Origin: Aggregatibacter kilianii | GTDB lineage: Bacteria > Pseudomonadota > Gammaproteobacteria > Enterobacterales > Pasteurellaceae | Direction: 5' to 3' | Assembly (NCBI RefSeq): GCF_003130255.1 | Contig: NZ_NRCN01000001.1 | Location: 682,001 to 746,000 of the forward strand | DNA length: 64,000 nucleotides | Part shown: piece after piece, positions 51,631 to 60,739 of the stretch | Layout of the letters: each line of letters starts with the position of its first letter | Numbering within the stretch: position 1 is the stretch's first letter | Translations under genes and position numbers: made by a program | Notes under the pieces: generated by a model | Databases searched by the model: none | What the model was told of the DNA's origin: nothing | Seen by the model: only the letters and a program-made list of their open reading frames with translations

Positions 51631-52932
51631 TTAAGCCCGCGCATCCGCCATTAATTTTTCAATGTCGGCAATTTCTTTCGGCACCGCAGAGGTGAGATTT
51701 TTATTGCCGTAGTCGGTGATCAACAAATCGTCTTCAATACGAATGCCAATGCCTTTGTATTGCTCCGGAATATCGGCGTCTTTAGATAAATACAATCCCG
51801 GCTCTACAGTGATCACCATGCCCGGTTCCAAAGTGCGGTTACGATTTTCACCATATTCGCCCACATCATGTACATCCAAGCCGAGCCAATGCCCTAGACC
51901 GTGCATATAAAATTCACGATACGCTTTTTGTTCGATTAATTCATCTACGTCGCCTTTCAGAATGCCTAAACGCACTAAACCTTCGGTTTTAATACGAATG
52001 ACTTCTTCGTTCGCTTTCGCAATGGAGCTGCCCGGTACCAACAATTCAATGGCGCGTTTTTGCGCTTGTAGGACAATCTCATAGATCGCTTTTTGCGCCT
52101 CGCTAAATTTACCGTTTACCGGGAAAGTACGGGTAATATCGCCTGCATACATGGCAAATTCGCAGCCCGCATCAATAAGCACCAAATCGCCGTCGCGCAA
52201 CGGCATATCATTTTCCGAATAATGCAAAATGCAGGCGTTTTCACCACCGGCAATAATGCTGTTATAGGAAGGATAACGCGCGCCGAAGCGATTAAATTCA
52301 TGCAGAATATCGCTTTCCACCTCATATTCCAAACGGTTCGGGCGGGTTTGTTGCATGGCTTTAATGTGTGCAAGCGCGCTGATTTGCCCCGCTTGTTGCA
52401 TGAGCGCAATTTCATTTTCCGATTTGAACAGGCGCATCTCACCGAGCATCGGCTTCCAATTAAAAACACTCAAAAATTCCACCGCACTTTGTTCCAGCAA
52501 GGCATCGCCCCAAGGCTGTTGCTTCGGTGCGTAATAAAGTGCGGTCTGTTTTTGCGCTAAATTTTTAAACTGCGGTACAAACTCTTCGATGGCGTAAGCG
52601 GTATCCACCAACAAGGTTTGCGGCGCATTGTCCACGCCAAGACGGCGTCCGTTCCAAATTTCCAGTAATTTATCGGACGGGCGTACAAAAATGATCGCCT
52701 GCTGTTCACCTAGCTGTTTACGCAATAACAATGCTGAATTCGGCTCATTAAAACCGGTTAAATACCAGAAATAACTGTCCTGACGGAAAGGATAATCACA
52801 GCCGTCATTGCGGCGGCGTTCAATATCGGAAAATACTAAAAACAGGGAATCGTCCTGCATTTGTTCAAAAACCTTGGCTCGGCGTTGAGCAAATTCTTCC
52901 TTAGGTAACGCCGCCATGTATGCGAGATCCAT
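51631..52932 (-). CDS. pepP: Xaa-Pro aminopeptidase P
   Basis: A 433-residue dinuclear-manganese peptidase that removes N-terminal residues followed by proline. The N-terminal creatinase-like domain (about 1-170) precedes the pita-bread catalytic domain. Metal ligands are seen as the Asp pair in LIDAGCEF..GDITRTF, His in HGLGHWLGLDVHD, Glu in TVEPGLY and Glu in GIRIEDDLL. Start and length match E. coli PepP. It is preceded by the YgfB-family gene and followed by ubiH within 14 bases. Confidence 0.96.
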   Translation of the reverse strand: MDLAYMAALPKEEFAQRRAKVFEQMQDDSLFLVFSDIERRRNDGCDYPFRQDSYFWYLTGFNEPNSALLLRKQLGEQQAIIFVRPSDKLLEIWNGRRLGVDNAPQTLLVDTAYAIEEFVPQFKNLAQKQTALYYAPKQQPWGDALLEQSAVEFLSVFNWKPMLGEMRLFKSENEIALMQQAGQISALAHIKAMQQTRPNRLEYEVESDILHEFNRFGARYPSYNSIIAGGENACILHYSENDMPLRDGDLVLIDAGCEFAMYAGDITRTFPVNGKFSEAQKAIYEIVLQAQKRAIELLVPGSSIAKANEEVIRIKTEGLVRLGILKGDVDELIEQKAYREFYMHGLGHWLGLDVHDVGEYGENRNRTLEPGMVITVEPGLYLSKDADIPEQYKGIGIRIEDDLLITDYGNKNLTSAVPKEIADIEKLMADARA

Positions 52933-52944
52933 ATTGTGTCCTTA

Positions 52945-53493
52945 TTAATGTAACGTCGGTTGTTTATCTTCTTGTTTGGTGAAATGGGTAAAAAACAAGG
53001 TGGCGATGGTACGTACATATTCCACGATCTCTTCCACCGCTTGTGCCAGTTCCTCCGGATCATCATCTTCTTCGTATCCTAACTGGCAAATGTCATGTAA
53101 ATCGTCCACCGCTTCACCAATGTCGCCTTTTTCTTTATCCAAATGCGGTTGTGCCAATCCTAAACCGAGCAAAAAGTGGTTCGACCATTCCGCCAAGCCA
53201 TCCGCCAATTCAAACACATTATCCGTTTCCGGCAGGCAAAGTTCGAAATCAAAACTTTCGTTATCGGCCAAATCTCGGCGGGTTTGCTGATAAATGTCGG
53301 TAATTTGCGTTAAAAGTGTGGTTGGATAGGCGTGGTTATCGTTCGTGAATTGATAAAGCAACGGTTGCCAACTTTGATCTTGAATCCCACCGCAAATTAA
53401 GCCGCTTAAAAAACCGTGTAATTCAGCAGCAGAAAGCGGGATGCCGGCTTGTTGGAGTTGTTGATTCAGATTTTGATAAGAAATTGTTGTCAT
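52945..53493 (-). CDS. YgfB/UPF0149 family protein
   Basis: A 182-residue acidic protein of the UPF0149 (YecA/YgfB) family. [13 protein letters not shown] near residue 24, [18 protein letters not shown] near 96 and the Asp/Glu-rich [17 protein letters not shown] segment near 140 are family marks. The start is taken at the ATG at 53493 with AAGGAT upstream; a longer frame has no similarity. It is the first gene of the operon with pepP, ubiH and ubiI, divergent from zapA as in E. coli. The molecular role is poorly defined. Confidence 0.92.
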   Translation of the reverse strand: MTTISYQNLNQQLQQAGIPLSAAELHGFLSGLICGGIQDQSWQPLLYQFTNDNHAYPTTLLTQITDIYQQTRRDLADNESFDFELCLPETDNVFELADGLAEWSNHFLLGLGLAQPHLDKEKGDIGEAVDDLHDICQLGYEEDDDPEELAQAVEEIVEYVRTIATLFFTHFTKQEDKQPTLH

Positions 53494-53623
53494 TGAAATT
53501 ATCCTTGTTGAAATTGCCCTTAGTTTATCACTCTTCACGGTAGGCAACCAGTTTAGAAATTGGCAAGTTTTCCCGCCTATGGCATAATGCGCACAGTTTT
53601 AATTAACGAGTTTGGGGCAAAAA

Positions 53624-53932
53624 ATGTCATCTAAAAGTATTGAATTATCCGTATTAGGGCAGTTGTTACGCTTAAATTGTCCGGAAGAACAACACGAAGC
53701 ATTGCGCAATGCCGCCCGCGAATTAGATCAACGCGTGTCAGAAATGAAAGAACGTACCGGAATTTTGCAAGTTGACAAAGTGCTTTCCATCGTTGCCTTA
53801 AATTTAAGTTTTGAGTTGATGCAAGAACAACAAAAAACGCATTTGATTGAAGATGTCTTGAAAAATAAAATCCTCCGACCACTCGATCATTCACTTGAAA
53901 ATATCACCGGTCAAAAGCTCAATTCCTATTGA
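53624..53932 (+). CDS. zapA: Z-ring-associated protein ZapA
   Basis: A 102-residue FtsZ-binding protein that bundles protofilaments at the division site. The N-terminal globular part has SIELSVLGQLLRLNCPEEQ, followed by NAARELDQRVSEMKE and a C-terminal coiled coil. The ATG at 53624 has GGGGC and an A-rich stretch upstream; an in-frame TTG four codons earlier is less likely. It is divergent from the ygfB-family gene and is followed by 6S RNA and fau, the conserved zapA-ssrS-ygfA order. Confidence 0.95.
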   Translation: MSSKSIELSVLGQLLRLNCPEEQHEALRNAARELDQRVSEMKERTGILQVDKVLSIVALNLSFELMQEQQKTHLIEDVLKNKILRPLDHSLENITGQKLNSY

Positions 53933-54024
53933 TTTTATAGGCATTTCGGATAACTAAAAGTAATGTGACAAAATGAATTATTGCTAGTCATTAAGTGTAA
54001 TTTCGAGTAGTATTAAATAAAAGA

Positions 54025-54207
54025 ATTTCCTGAGGTGTTCGCCAGTGGGTTACGTCCCTGAGCCGATACTTTTAATTTTATGAATTGGTTTCCTGTCATT
54101 GGTGTGCAGGCTTAGCTCGACTAAGAAGCCTAAAAATGATTTCAACTAATTCCCTTGAACCGTAGGGTTCAAGGACCGACCACCTACAACGGCACCTCGG
54201 GTTCCTC
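54025..54207 (+). ncRNA. ssrS: 6S RNA
   Basis: The roughly 183-base RNA folds into a long hairpin with closing arms ATTTCCTGAGGTGTTCGCC and the complementary GGCACCTCGGGTTCC end. The conserved CCCTGAGCCGATA, the AGAAGCCTAAAA block and the CCCTTGAACC..GGTTCAAGG stem match E. coli 6S RNA in order and spacing. It sequesters sigma-70 RNA polymerase by mimicking an open promoter, chiefly in stationary phase. A TATTAA -10-like hexamer at 54011-54016 sits nine bases before the inferred 5' end. The ends are estimated. It lies between zapA and fau, its usual place. Confidence 0.92.
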
Positions 54208-54222
54208 TCCGATACAACATCT

Positions 54223-54801
54223 ATGCAGACACTGCCCTCAACCACTGAACTGCGTCAGCAACTTCGCCAACACATTCGAAAAACGCGTCAAAATTTGACC
54301 GCACTTCAGCAACAACAAGCCGCCCAACGCATTACCCAACAAGCCCTTTCGTTCATTGAACAACATCAAGCACGCAATATTGCCTTGTATCTTGCCGTGG
54401 ACGGCGAAATTGCTACACAACCGCTCATTGAACAATTATGGCAACAGGGAAAAAACGTTTATTTGCCGGTGCTTCATCCATTTTGTAAAGGGCATTTGCT
54501 ATTTTTGCATTATTTGCCCGACACCCCCATGAAACAAAATAAATATGGGATTTTTGAACCGCACTTAAACGTACAAAATGTGCTTCCGCTTGAGCAATTG
54601 GATGTGATCTTCACGCCATTGGTCGCCTTTGATAAGCAGGGAAACCGTCTAGGCATGGGAGGGGGATTTTACGATCGCACGTTGCAACATTGGCAACAGC
54701 AACGTTTCATTCCGGTAGGTTTAGCACATCAATGTCAGCAGGTGGATGCTTTACCCGTTGAAAGCTGGGATATGCCGTTAGAGCGAATCTTTGTGGGCTA
54801 A
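54223..54801 (+). CDS. fau: 5-formyltetrahydrofolate cyclo-ligase (YgfA/Fau)
   Basis: A 192-residue enzyme that converts 5-formyl-THF to 5,10-methenyl-THF with ATP. The family signature RLGMGGGFYDR is near residue 143. The N-terminal LRQHIRKTRQNL and the NIALYLAVDGEIATQPLIEQLW stretch also fit. It is immediately downstream of 6S RNA, which is co-transcribed with this gene in E. coli, where it has been linked to persister formation. It is followed by a bidirectional terminator shared with bamD. Confidence 0.95.
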   Translation: MQTLPSTTELRQQLRQHIRKTRQNLTALQQQQAAQRITQQALSFIEQHQARNIALYLAVDGEIATQPLIEQLWQQGKNVYLPVLHPFCKGHLLFLHYLPDTPMKQNKYGIFEPHLNVQNVLPLEQLDVIFTPLVAFDKQGNRLGMGGGFYDRTLQHWQQQRFIPVGLAHQCQQVDALPVESWDMPLERIFVG

Positions 54802-54805
54802 AAAT

Positions 54806-54834
54806 AAAACCTCCGACTTGTCAGAGGTTTTTTG
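54806..54834. terminator. Bidirectional terminator between fau and bamD
   Basis: AAAACCTC (54806-54813) pairs with GAGGTTTT (54824-54831), with inner GAC/GTC pairing. T-runs occur on both strands, and it lies between convergent genes. Confidence 0.85.
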
Positions 54835-54840
54835 ATTGGA

Positions 54841-55635
54841 TTATTGCACTGCGCTAGGCGCTTTGAGATCCGGCTCTTTTGGTTTTTCCGGCTCATCAAA
54901 TTTTTTGCCTTCATTGGCGGCAATAATTCTCGCGGTTTGATCTGCCAGCTGTTTTAAATTCATTCTTTCATAAGATTCTTTCATTAACGGCAACGCATCT
55001 AATGTGGCTTGTGTGTCCGGATATAGCTTCAACATAGAAACCACGCGGTTGGCTGTCGCCACGTAAGCATCACGTTTGAAATAAAACTTCGCAATATCCA
55101 GTTCATGACGCGCAAGGCTGGCTTTAATATACGCCATACGCGCCAACGCATCAGGCGTGTAAGGGCTATTCGGGAAGTGTTGCACCAAGGTTTGGAAATT
55201 GGCAAATGCGGTTTTAATAGACGTATTCTCACGGGTTGCACGATCCACACCGAAGAAATCTTGGAAGAAATTATCGCCCAACGCGGAATTGGTTAACCCC
55301 GCCATATACAAGGCGTAATCTAAATGGCGACTGTTAGGAAAACGTTGAATAAATCGGTCAACGGTAACTAACGTTTCGGTGTAATCTTGTGATTTATAGT
55401 AAGCATAAATCAAATTTAATTGCACCTGTTCACTATAAGAGCTACCCGGGAAACGATTGTTTACCGCCGTTAAATAACGGATTGCTTGACTATAATCCCC
55501 TTCTTGCAAATAGTTTTGCCCGATACTGTATAAGGTTTGCTCCGGCGCTTGTTCTACATCTTGCTTGGAACCGGAACATGCGGTCACCGCCAACGCCATA
55601 GCGGTAAGCAATGCAAAGGATTTAAGTTTACGCAT
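54841..55635 (-). CDS. bamD: Outer-membrane assembly lipoprotein BamD
   Basis: A 264-residue lipoprotein of the BAM complex that inserts beta-barrels into the outer membrane. Signal peptide with lipobox VTAC (C20 lipidated), followed by five tetratricopeptide-like repeats (for example YSIGQNYLQEGDYSQAIRYL, QVQLNLIYAYYKSQDYTETL and YPDTQATLDALP). The low-complexity Lys/Glu/Pro tail at the end is common in Pasteurellaceae. The start has AAGGAT upstream. It is divergent from rluD, as in E. coli. Confidence 0.96.
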   Translation of the reverse strand: MRKLKSFALLTAMALAVTACSGSKQDVEQAPEQTLYSIGQNYLQEGDYSQAIRYLTAVNNRFPGSSYSEQVQLNLIYAYYKSQDYTETLVTVDRFIQRFPNSRHLDYALYMAGLTNSALGDNFFQDFFGVDRATRENTSIKTAFANFQTLVQHFPNSPYTPDALARMAYIKASLARHELDIAKFYFKRDAYVATANRVVSMLKLYPDTQATLDALPLMKESYERMNLKQLADQTARIIAANEGKKFDEPEKPKEPDLKAPSAVQ

Positions 55636-55741
55636 TGAATAGAATCCTTATTTTTACGAAAAATGAGAAATGAGTTACAATTGCCCGATATTGTATAGAA
55701 CATTGCTAAATAAGCAAACTTGATTAACGGATTTTTTATTT

Positions 55742-56716
55742 ATGGCACAAATTACTCTCTCGGCAACCGTGCAACCGCAGCAAATGGGACAGCGCTTAGA
55801 CCAAACCTTGGCGGAATTGTTCCCCGACTACTCCCGCTCCCGTTTGAAGACGTGGATCGAAGACGACTTGGTGCTGGTCAATGGTGCCGTGCAAAATGTG
55901 CCGCGTACCAAAGTTTACGGCGATGAACACATTGAAATTACCGTAGAAATTGAAGATGAAACCCGTTTCGAGCCGGAAAATATTCCGTTAAATATCGTTT
56001 ATGAAGATGATGATATTCTCGTCATTAACAAACCGAAAGATCTGGTGGTTCACCCCGGCGCAGGCAACCCCAAAGGTACGGTGCTCAACGCTCTGCTTTA
56101 TCATTACCCGCAAATTGCCGAAGTGCCGCGCGCGGGCATTGTGCATCGCTTAGATAAAGACACCACGGGCTTGATGGTGGTAGCAAAAACCATTCCCACG
56201 CAAACGCAGTTGGTACGTGATTTGCAAAAACGCAAAATCACCCGCGAATATGAAGCCGTTGCCTGCGGCATTATGACCAAAGGCGGTACCGTGGATGAAC
56301 CTATGGCACGCCACCCTACCAAACGCACGCACATGGCGGTACATCCGATGGGTAAACCTGCCGTCACCCACTATCGTATTATGGAACGCTTCCGCGATTA
56401 CACCCGCCTACGTTTGCGTTTAGAAACCGGACGTACCCACCAAATCCGTGTGCATATGGCGCATCTCGCCCATCCGTTATTAGGTGATCAAACCTATGGC
56501 GGCCGCCCGCGCCCCCCGAAAAATGCAAGCGAAGAGCTAATGAACGTCCTGCGTAATTTTAAGCGCCAGGCATTACACGCCGTAATGTTACGTTTACAAC
56601 ACCCAATCAGTGGTGAAATGATGGAATGGTACGCGCCGTTACCGGAAGATTTTGTGGAATTAATCACCGCGCTGAAAGCGGATTACGTGTTACACAAAGA
56701 CGAATTGGATTATTAA
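55742..56716 (+). CDS. rluD: 23S rRNA pseudouridine synthase RluD
   Basis: A 324-residue pseudouridine synthase that modifies U1911, U1915 and U1917 in helix 69 of 23S rRNA. The S4-like RNA-binding domain (about 15-75, RLDQTLAELFPDYSRSRLK) is followed by the catalytic domain. That domain has catalytic Asp138 in HRLDKDTTGLMVVAKT, then RKITREYEAV and the LETGRTHQIRVHMAHLAHPLLGD motif. It is divergent from bamD. The next gene pgeF begins one base after its stop. Confidence 0.97.
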   Translation: MAQITLSATVQPQQMGQRLDQTLAELFPDYSRSRLKTWIEDDLVLVNGAVQNVPRTKVYGDEHIEITVEIEDETRFEPENIPLNIVYEDDDILVINKPKDLVVHPGAGNPKGTVLNALLYHYPQIAEVPRAGIVHRLDKDTTGLMVVAKTIPTQTQLVRDLQKRKITREYEAVACGIMTKGGTVDEPMARHPTKRTHMAVHPMGKPAVTHYRIMERFRDYTRLRLRLETGRTHQIRVHMAHLAHPLLGDQTYGGRPRPPKNASEELMNVLRNFKRQALHAVMLRLQHPISGEMMEWYAPLPEDFVELITALKADYVLHKDELDY

Positions 56717-56717
56717 T

Positions 56718-57455
56718 ATGCAAGCCATCAAACCGAGCTGGAACGCACCTCAACAGATTCAGGCATTCACTACCCTGCGCCATGGCGGTGTGAGCCTTGC
56801 GCCTTATGACAGTTTTAATTTGGGTGATCATGTAGGGGACGATAAAAACGCCGTGAAAATCAACCGCACTTTATTGGTGGAGAAATTCCATTTGCCACAA
56901 ATGCCGTTGTTCTTAAACCAAACTCATAGCACGCGCGTATTAACCCTGCCTTATGACGGAGAAAGTTTCAATGCCGATGCGGTTTACACCAACCAACCAA
57001 ATCAAGTGTGTTTGGTGATGACTGCCGATTGTCTGCCCGTATTATTCACCAATAAACAGGGCACGGAAGTGGCTGCTACCCATGCCGGTTGGCGCGGATT
57101 ATGCGATGGCGTATTGGAACAAACCATCGCTAAATTTGAATGCCCGCATGAAGACATCTTAGCTTGGTTTGGACCGGCTATTGGCCCAACAGCCTTCCAA
57201 GTGGGACAAGAGGTTATCGATCAATTTGTTGCGCAAGATCCCCAAGCAGCATCCGCCTTCATCGCTGATCCTGTAGCCGAAGGCAAATTCCTCGGCGATC
57301 TTTACCAAATCGCCACTCAACGTCTCAACGCCCTTGGCATCACCCAAATCAGCGGTGGCGAACACTGCACCTATCTTGAAACGGAAAACTTCTTTTCTTA
57401 TCGAAGAGATAATGCAACAGGAAGAATGGCGTCAGTGATTTGGATTGAGGAATAA
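56718..57455 (+). CDS. pgeF: Polyphenol oxidase-family protein PgeF (YfiH)
   Basis: A 245-residue YfiH/DUF152 protein. The metal and active-site residues are in NQTHSTRV (near 73), TADCLPVLF (near 105) and ATHAGWRGL (near 120). The NFFSYRRDNATGRMASVIW end is also typical. Homologues show purine nucleosidase or laccase-like activity, and PgeF is reported to correct peptidoglycan errors (removing L-Ser-containing muropeptides). The substrate here is inferred only from family. It follows rluD with one base between them, as in E. coli. Confidence 0.93.
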   Translation: MQAIKPSWNAPQQIQAFTTLRHGGVSLAPYDSFNLGDHVGDDKNAVKINRTLLVEKFHLPQMPLFLNQTHSTRVLTLPYDGESFNADAVYTNQPNQVCLVMTADCLPVLFTNKQGTEVAATHAGWRGLCDGVLEQTIAKFECPHEDILAWFGPAIGPTAFQVGQEVIDQFVAQDPQAASAFIADPVAEGKFLGDLYQIATQRLNALGITQISGGEHCTYLETENFFSYRRDNATGRMASVIWIEE

Positions 57456-57532
57456 AATCCTCATTTTTGATCAGGGTGATGAGTTAGCTCGGATTAAGTC
57501 ATCATTCTCCCTTAGAAAATTGAAAACAGCCC

Positions 57533-57579
57533 CAAAGGGGCTGAGCCATGCGTAACCGTGGGTAATAAATTACCCACGG
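57533..57579. repeat. Two adjacent perfect hairpins after pgeF
   Basis: CAGCCCC-AAA-GGGGCTG (about 57529-57544) is followed 12 bases later by CCGTGGGTAAT (57556-57566) with its mirror ATTACCCACGG (57569-57579). The spacer ATGCGTAA joins them. Neither is followed by a T-run on the plus strand. They look like a palindromic repeat unit or fossil small element between convergent genes. Confidence 0.6.
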
Positions 57580-57627
57580 CAATTTCAAAATCCATCGTGA
57601 ATTTCAACCGCACTTTTCATTTCAAAA

Positions 57628-59601
57628 TTAGCGCTTGCTTTCCGCCTGTTTAATTTCCGGCGTTGTGTATAAGCGGTGCTTATACAAATAGCTACCCAAC
57701 AGCGCGTGAGCCAAGGCTTCTTTGACCATGCTTTGCGGCACTTCCGCTTCCGTTAAGGTTTCAGTGGCTTTGTCGTAGCGGTAGGTTTTGGCGCCCACTT
57801 TCGGAAATTGAATCACCACATCATTGCCGCGCATAAGTGCCTGTACTTGGTCGTACTGCATAATGGCGCGGTTTGGATTGTTTGGTTTAGTGAGGTCATA
57901 ACCGATCATCGGGTAATCGCCACTAATCCCTGCCAAGGAAAGCAAAGTAGTCGGCATATCAAATTGGCTAACCAAACGGTTATCACGACGTGGTTCGATG
58001 CCTTCGCCCAAAATCAATGCCGGAATGTGGAAATGCTTAATCGGCATCAAGCTGGCGCCGGCAACACGGGAGTCGTGGTCGGCAATCACTAAGAAAATAG
58101 TGTCTTGCCAATAATTGGATGCCTTCGCCAATTTGAAGAAATGTCCAATCGCATAATCCGCATATTTTGCCGCATTGTTACGAGTGGCTTTAGGCTGTTC
58201 GTACAGATCGACTTTGCCGTCCGGAAACTCAAATGGATCATGGTTGCTGGAGCTGAATACCAAGCTGAAGAATGGTTTGCCTTCTTTGTGTAATTGGGTA
58301 AAGGTCTCATTGGCTTTAGTGAACAAGTCTTCGTCACTCACCCCCCAAGTCCCGGTAAAGCTCGGGTTTTGATAATCCATTTGGTCGATAATACGTTTAA
58401 AGCCATTACCGTAGAAAAAGCCTGCCATATTATCAAAATGCTTTTCCCCACCATAAATAAAGGACGTATCGTAACCCCGTTGACTTAATAATTGCGCCAA
58501 GGTGAAGAAACCGCGTTGGCTGTTGTTAAGTTTAACCACAGCACGTGCCGGCGTTGGAGTGAAACCAGCGGTAACCGCTTCAATACCGCGTACGGAACGG
58601 GTGCCGGTGGCGTATAAATTATCAAACAACCAACCTTGCTGTGCCAACTTGTCAAATTCTGGTGACAGCGGCAAACCACCTAAGGTACCGATAAATTGCG
58701 CACCGAGACTTTCTTCCAAAATAATCACGATATTTTTCGGTTTGCCTTGGTAGGTAGCCTGGTTACGGGTCAAGGTTGGAATTTCCTTGGAAACATAGGC
58801 CTCCGCCGGACGGCTTCCGCTATTTTTCACAATGGAGAACATTTCTTCCACATCCATCTTACCGTAGGCTTCAGACGAGGTACCTTCGTCTTTAAATTGT
58901 TGCGCCGCATAAATCACAGAATAACCTGAGTTCAGCACCAAAGAGTTCACCATGGCATCAGAGGAAAATGCCACCATGGCCGGGTTGATTCCGCGGTGTT
59001 GAAAACTAGAACGCGCACCGAGAAAACTCAAGGCAATCACCAATAACGCCACCACAGGGCGCCACGTCCAACGCATTGGCGTGATATTGCGTACCGCCCA
59101 ACCGGCCAGTTTCCAATACACCACCACAGCAATGAACGTAAAAACGAGGCTAAAAATGACCGCACTTAAATGCCCTTCCATCAGCATGGAGAACACTTCT
59201 TTAGGGTAAATCAAATATTCAATGAACAGGCGGTTCGGGCGATAATCATAGGTTTCAATAAACGCCGGAGTGGCCAGTTCCATAAACAAAATGAATACAC
59301 TGCCAGCGGTCAACCAGAAGCGTAAAATGCTCTGCCAAATGCGCCCTAACGCGTTTTGATGATAAAGCAATACAGTCAATAATGCCGGTACACCAAATAA
59401 ATAACACAGGGACACCACATCCATGCGCAAGCCTTGTAAGAATAACTGGCTCCAGCCCTCGACCGCATTGACACGTTCCAGTTGCCATAAAGACAGACCA
59501 AGACGGGACAAGGTAAACACAATAAGGTTAATCAAGGAAAAGAAAAAAATCGGGAACAGTAGCGAACGAGGTTTACCTGTCGTAAATAAATGTCGTGACA
59601 T
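57628..59601 (-). CDS. LTA synthase/sulfatase-family membrane phosphotransferase
   Basis: A 657-residue protein with an N-terminal five-helix membrane domain (hydrophobic stretches about 15-35, 50-75, 85-110, 125-150 and 165-205) and a periplasmic alkaline-phosphatase-fold sulfatase domain (from about 270). Metal and nucleophile segments are IVIILEESLGAQF, TGTRSVRGIEAV with the catalytic Thr, SSNHDPFEFPDG and VIADHDSRV. The family includes LtaS, MdoB and related phosphoglycerol transferases, which in Gram-negatives modify periplasmic or surface glycans. The ATG at 59601 has GGAG upstream. The substrate cannot be told from the sequence. Confidence 0.88.
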   Translation of the reverse strand: MSRHLFTTGKPRSLLFPIFFFSLINLIVFTLSRLGLSLWQLERVNAVEGWSQLFLQGLRMDVVSLCYLFGVPALLTVLLYHQNALGRIWQSILRFWLTAGSVFILFMELATPAFIETYDYRPNRLFIEYLIYPKEVFSMLMEGHLSAVIFSLVFTFIAVVVYWKLAGWAVRNITPMRWTWRPVVALLVIALSFLGARSSFQHRGINPAMVAFSSDAMVNSLVLNSGYSVIYAAQQFKDEGTSSEAYGKMDVEEMFSIVKNSGSRPAEAYVSKEIPTLTRNQATYQGKPKNIVIILEESLGAQFIGTLGGLPLSPEFDKLAQQGWLFDNLYATGTRSVRGIEAVTAGFTPTPARAVVKLNNSQRGFFTLAQLLSQRGYDTSFIYGGEKHFDNMAGFFYGNGFKRIIDQMDYQNPSFTGTWGVSDEDLFTKANETFTQLHKEGKPFFSLVFSSSNHDPFEFPDGKVDLYEQPKATRNNAAKYADYAIGHFFKLAKASNYWQDTIFLVIADHDSRVAGASLMPIKHFHIPALILGEGIEPRRDNRLVSQFDMPTTLLSLAGISGDYPMIGYDLTKPNNPNRAIMQYDQVQALMRGNDVVIQFPKVGAKTYRYDKATETLTEAEVPQSMVKEALAHALLGSYLYKHRLYTTPEIKQAESKR

Positions 59602-59670
59602 TTCAGTCTCCAAAATGTAAAAAATCCGCTCTTTTAGGCTATTAAAGTGACGAGCAGATTTGATGAAAGA

Positions 59671-60330
59671 TTATTCGATCCAATGAACGATTTCGTTAAG
59701 CGGCTTACGGCCTTTCGGACGAATATCCTTAGCGCGATAGCCAAATGTCACGGCCACAGATACTGCGTATTTGTCGGCATCGTAAGCACCGGTTTGCGCC
59801 AAAATACGGTTGACTTCCGCATAATTAAAGCCTTCGATTGGGCAGCTATCAATGCCGATCAAGGCAGCCCCCGTCATCATGTTGGCAAGTGCGATATAGG
59901 TTTGTTTGCTTGCCCAATCAAATAAAGTGCGGTCGTTTTCTAAAACGTTTATGTGTTCTGTTTGGAAGCGTTGATAAATGGCCATATTGGCTTGAATTTG
60001 TTCTTCAGTTAAACCGCGACGTACAAGGTTGGCACGAAAATCCTCGGAATCATAACGCATATTTTTATTCGCCAAAATCACCACCACATGGCTGGCATCG
60101 TCCAACTGCGTTGCCATGCCCCAACAGAAAGGCTTTAAGGCTTGGCGTAATTCAGGATTTTGTACCACTAAAAATTGCCATGGCTCGGACCCTACAGAGC
60201 TTGGCGACAGGCGACCAAGTTCTAAAATATAGTCAAAATCTTCTTTGCTGATTTTACGGGCAGGGTCGTAATACCTTGTGGCACAACGAAAATGGAAGGC
60301 ATCTAATACTTGTTGCTTGGTGACGCTCAT
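59671..60330 (-). CDS. Oxygen-insensitive NAD(P)H nitroreductase (NfsB-like)
   Basis: A 219-residue FMN-dependent nitroreductase of the NfsB subgroup. FHFRCATRYYDPARKIS near the N-terminus, LSPSSVGSEPWQF (FMN contacts, near 42), MRYDSEDFRANLV and GIDSCPIEGFNYAEVN (near 163) are family blocks. It reduces nitroaromatics and quinones. It has a strong AAGGAG ribosome site. It lies downstream of the yggU-yggT-corA side but is separated by about 88 bases from the DUF167 gene. Confidence 0.92.
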   Translation of the reverse strand: MSVTKQQVLDAFHFRCATRYYDPARKISKEDFDYILELGRLSPSSVGSEPWQFLVVQNPELRQALKPFCWGMATQLDDASHVVVILANKNMRYDSEDFRANLVRRGLTEEQIQANMAIYQRFQTEHINVLENDRTLFDWASKQTYIALANMMTGAALIGIDSCPIEGFNYAEVNRILAQTGAYDADKYAVSVAVTFGYRAKDIRPKGRKPLNEIVHWIE

Positions 60331-60418
60331 TGAATTCTCCTTGTAATGAATTATAGGACTAAAAATAAACGGCTAGATTGTCCGCTTATTTATTATTTTG
60401 TCCAGTAAAAAAACACCC

Positions 60419-60733
60419 TCATTGTTCACTACGCTTTATGATCTCAAGATAGGATTCAATTTGGGACGGAATGATCTTAGGGCTAGGGATTAGAATCTGT
60501 TTATGGCGATTAAGTTCGCCTTTTTCCAACACAATGCTACTTTTCGGCACTTTGAAGAGTTTACTTAAAAATTTGAGAAGATGGGCGTTGGCCTGCCCAT
60601 CAATAGGCGGGGCGGTAATGCTGATTTTTAATTCGTCATCATGCAAACCGACAATATGATCTTTGGCGGCTTTGGGTTGTAAAAAAATTCTCAGGCGCAA
60701 ATCCGCACCGATTTGTTCTACGGCCACCATCAT
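60419..60733 (-). CDS. DUF167/YggU family protein
   Basis: A 104-residue small protein of the YggU (DUF167) family. [40 protein letters not shown] (near 48) and [15 protein letters not shown] are typical. The fold is known but the function is not established. The frame starts with two ATGs (60733 and 60730) after AAGGACAC; either may be used. It is six bases downstream of the yggT-like gene, the same order as in E. coli. Confidence 0.92.
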   Translation of the reverse strand: MMVAVEQIGADLRLRIFLQPKAAKDHIVGLHDDELKISITAPPIDGQANAHLLKFLSKLFKVPKSSIVLEKGELNRHKQILIPSPKIIPSQIESYLEIIKRSEQ

Positions 60734-60739
60734 GTGTCC

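Noticed and set aside
59838-60251. 137-codon plus-strand open frame inside the nitroreductase gene
   Set aside because: Fully antisense to a well-supported enzyme, cysteine/arginine-rich shadow composition, no ribosome site.
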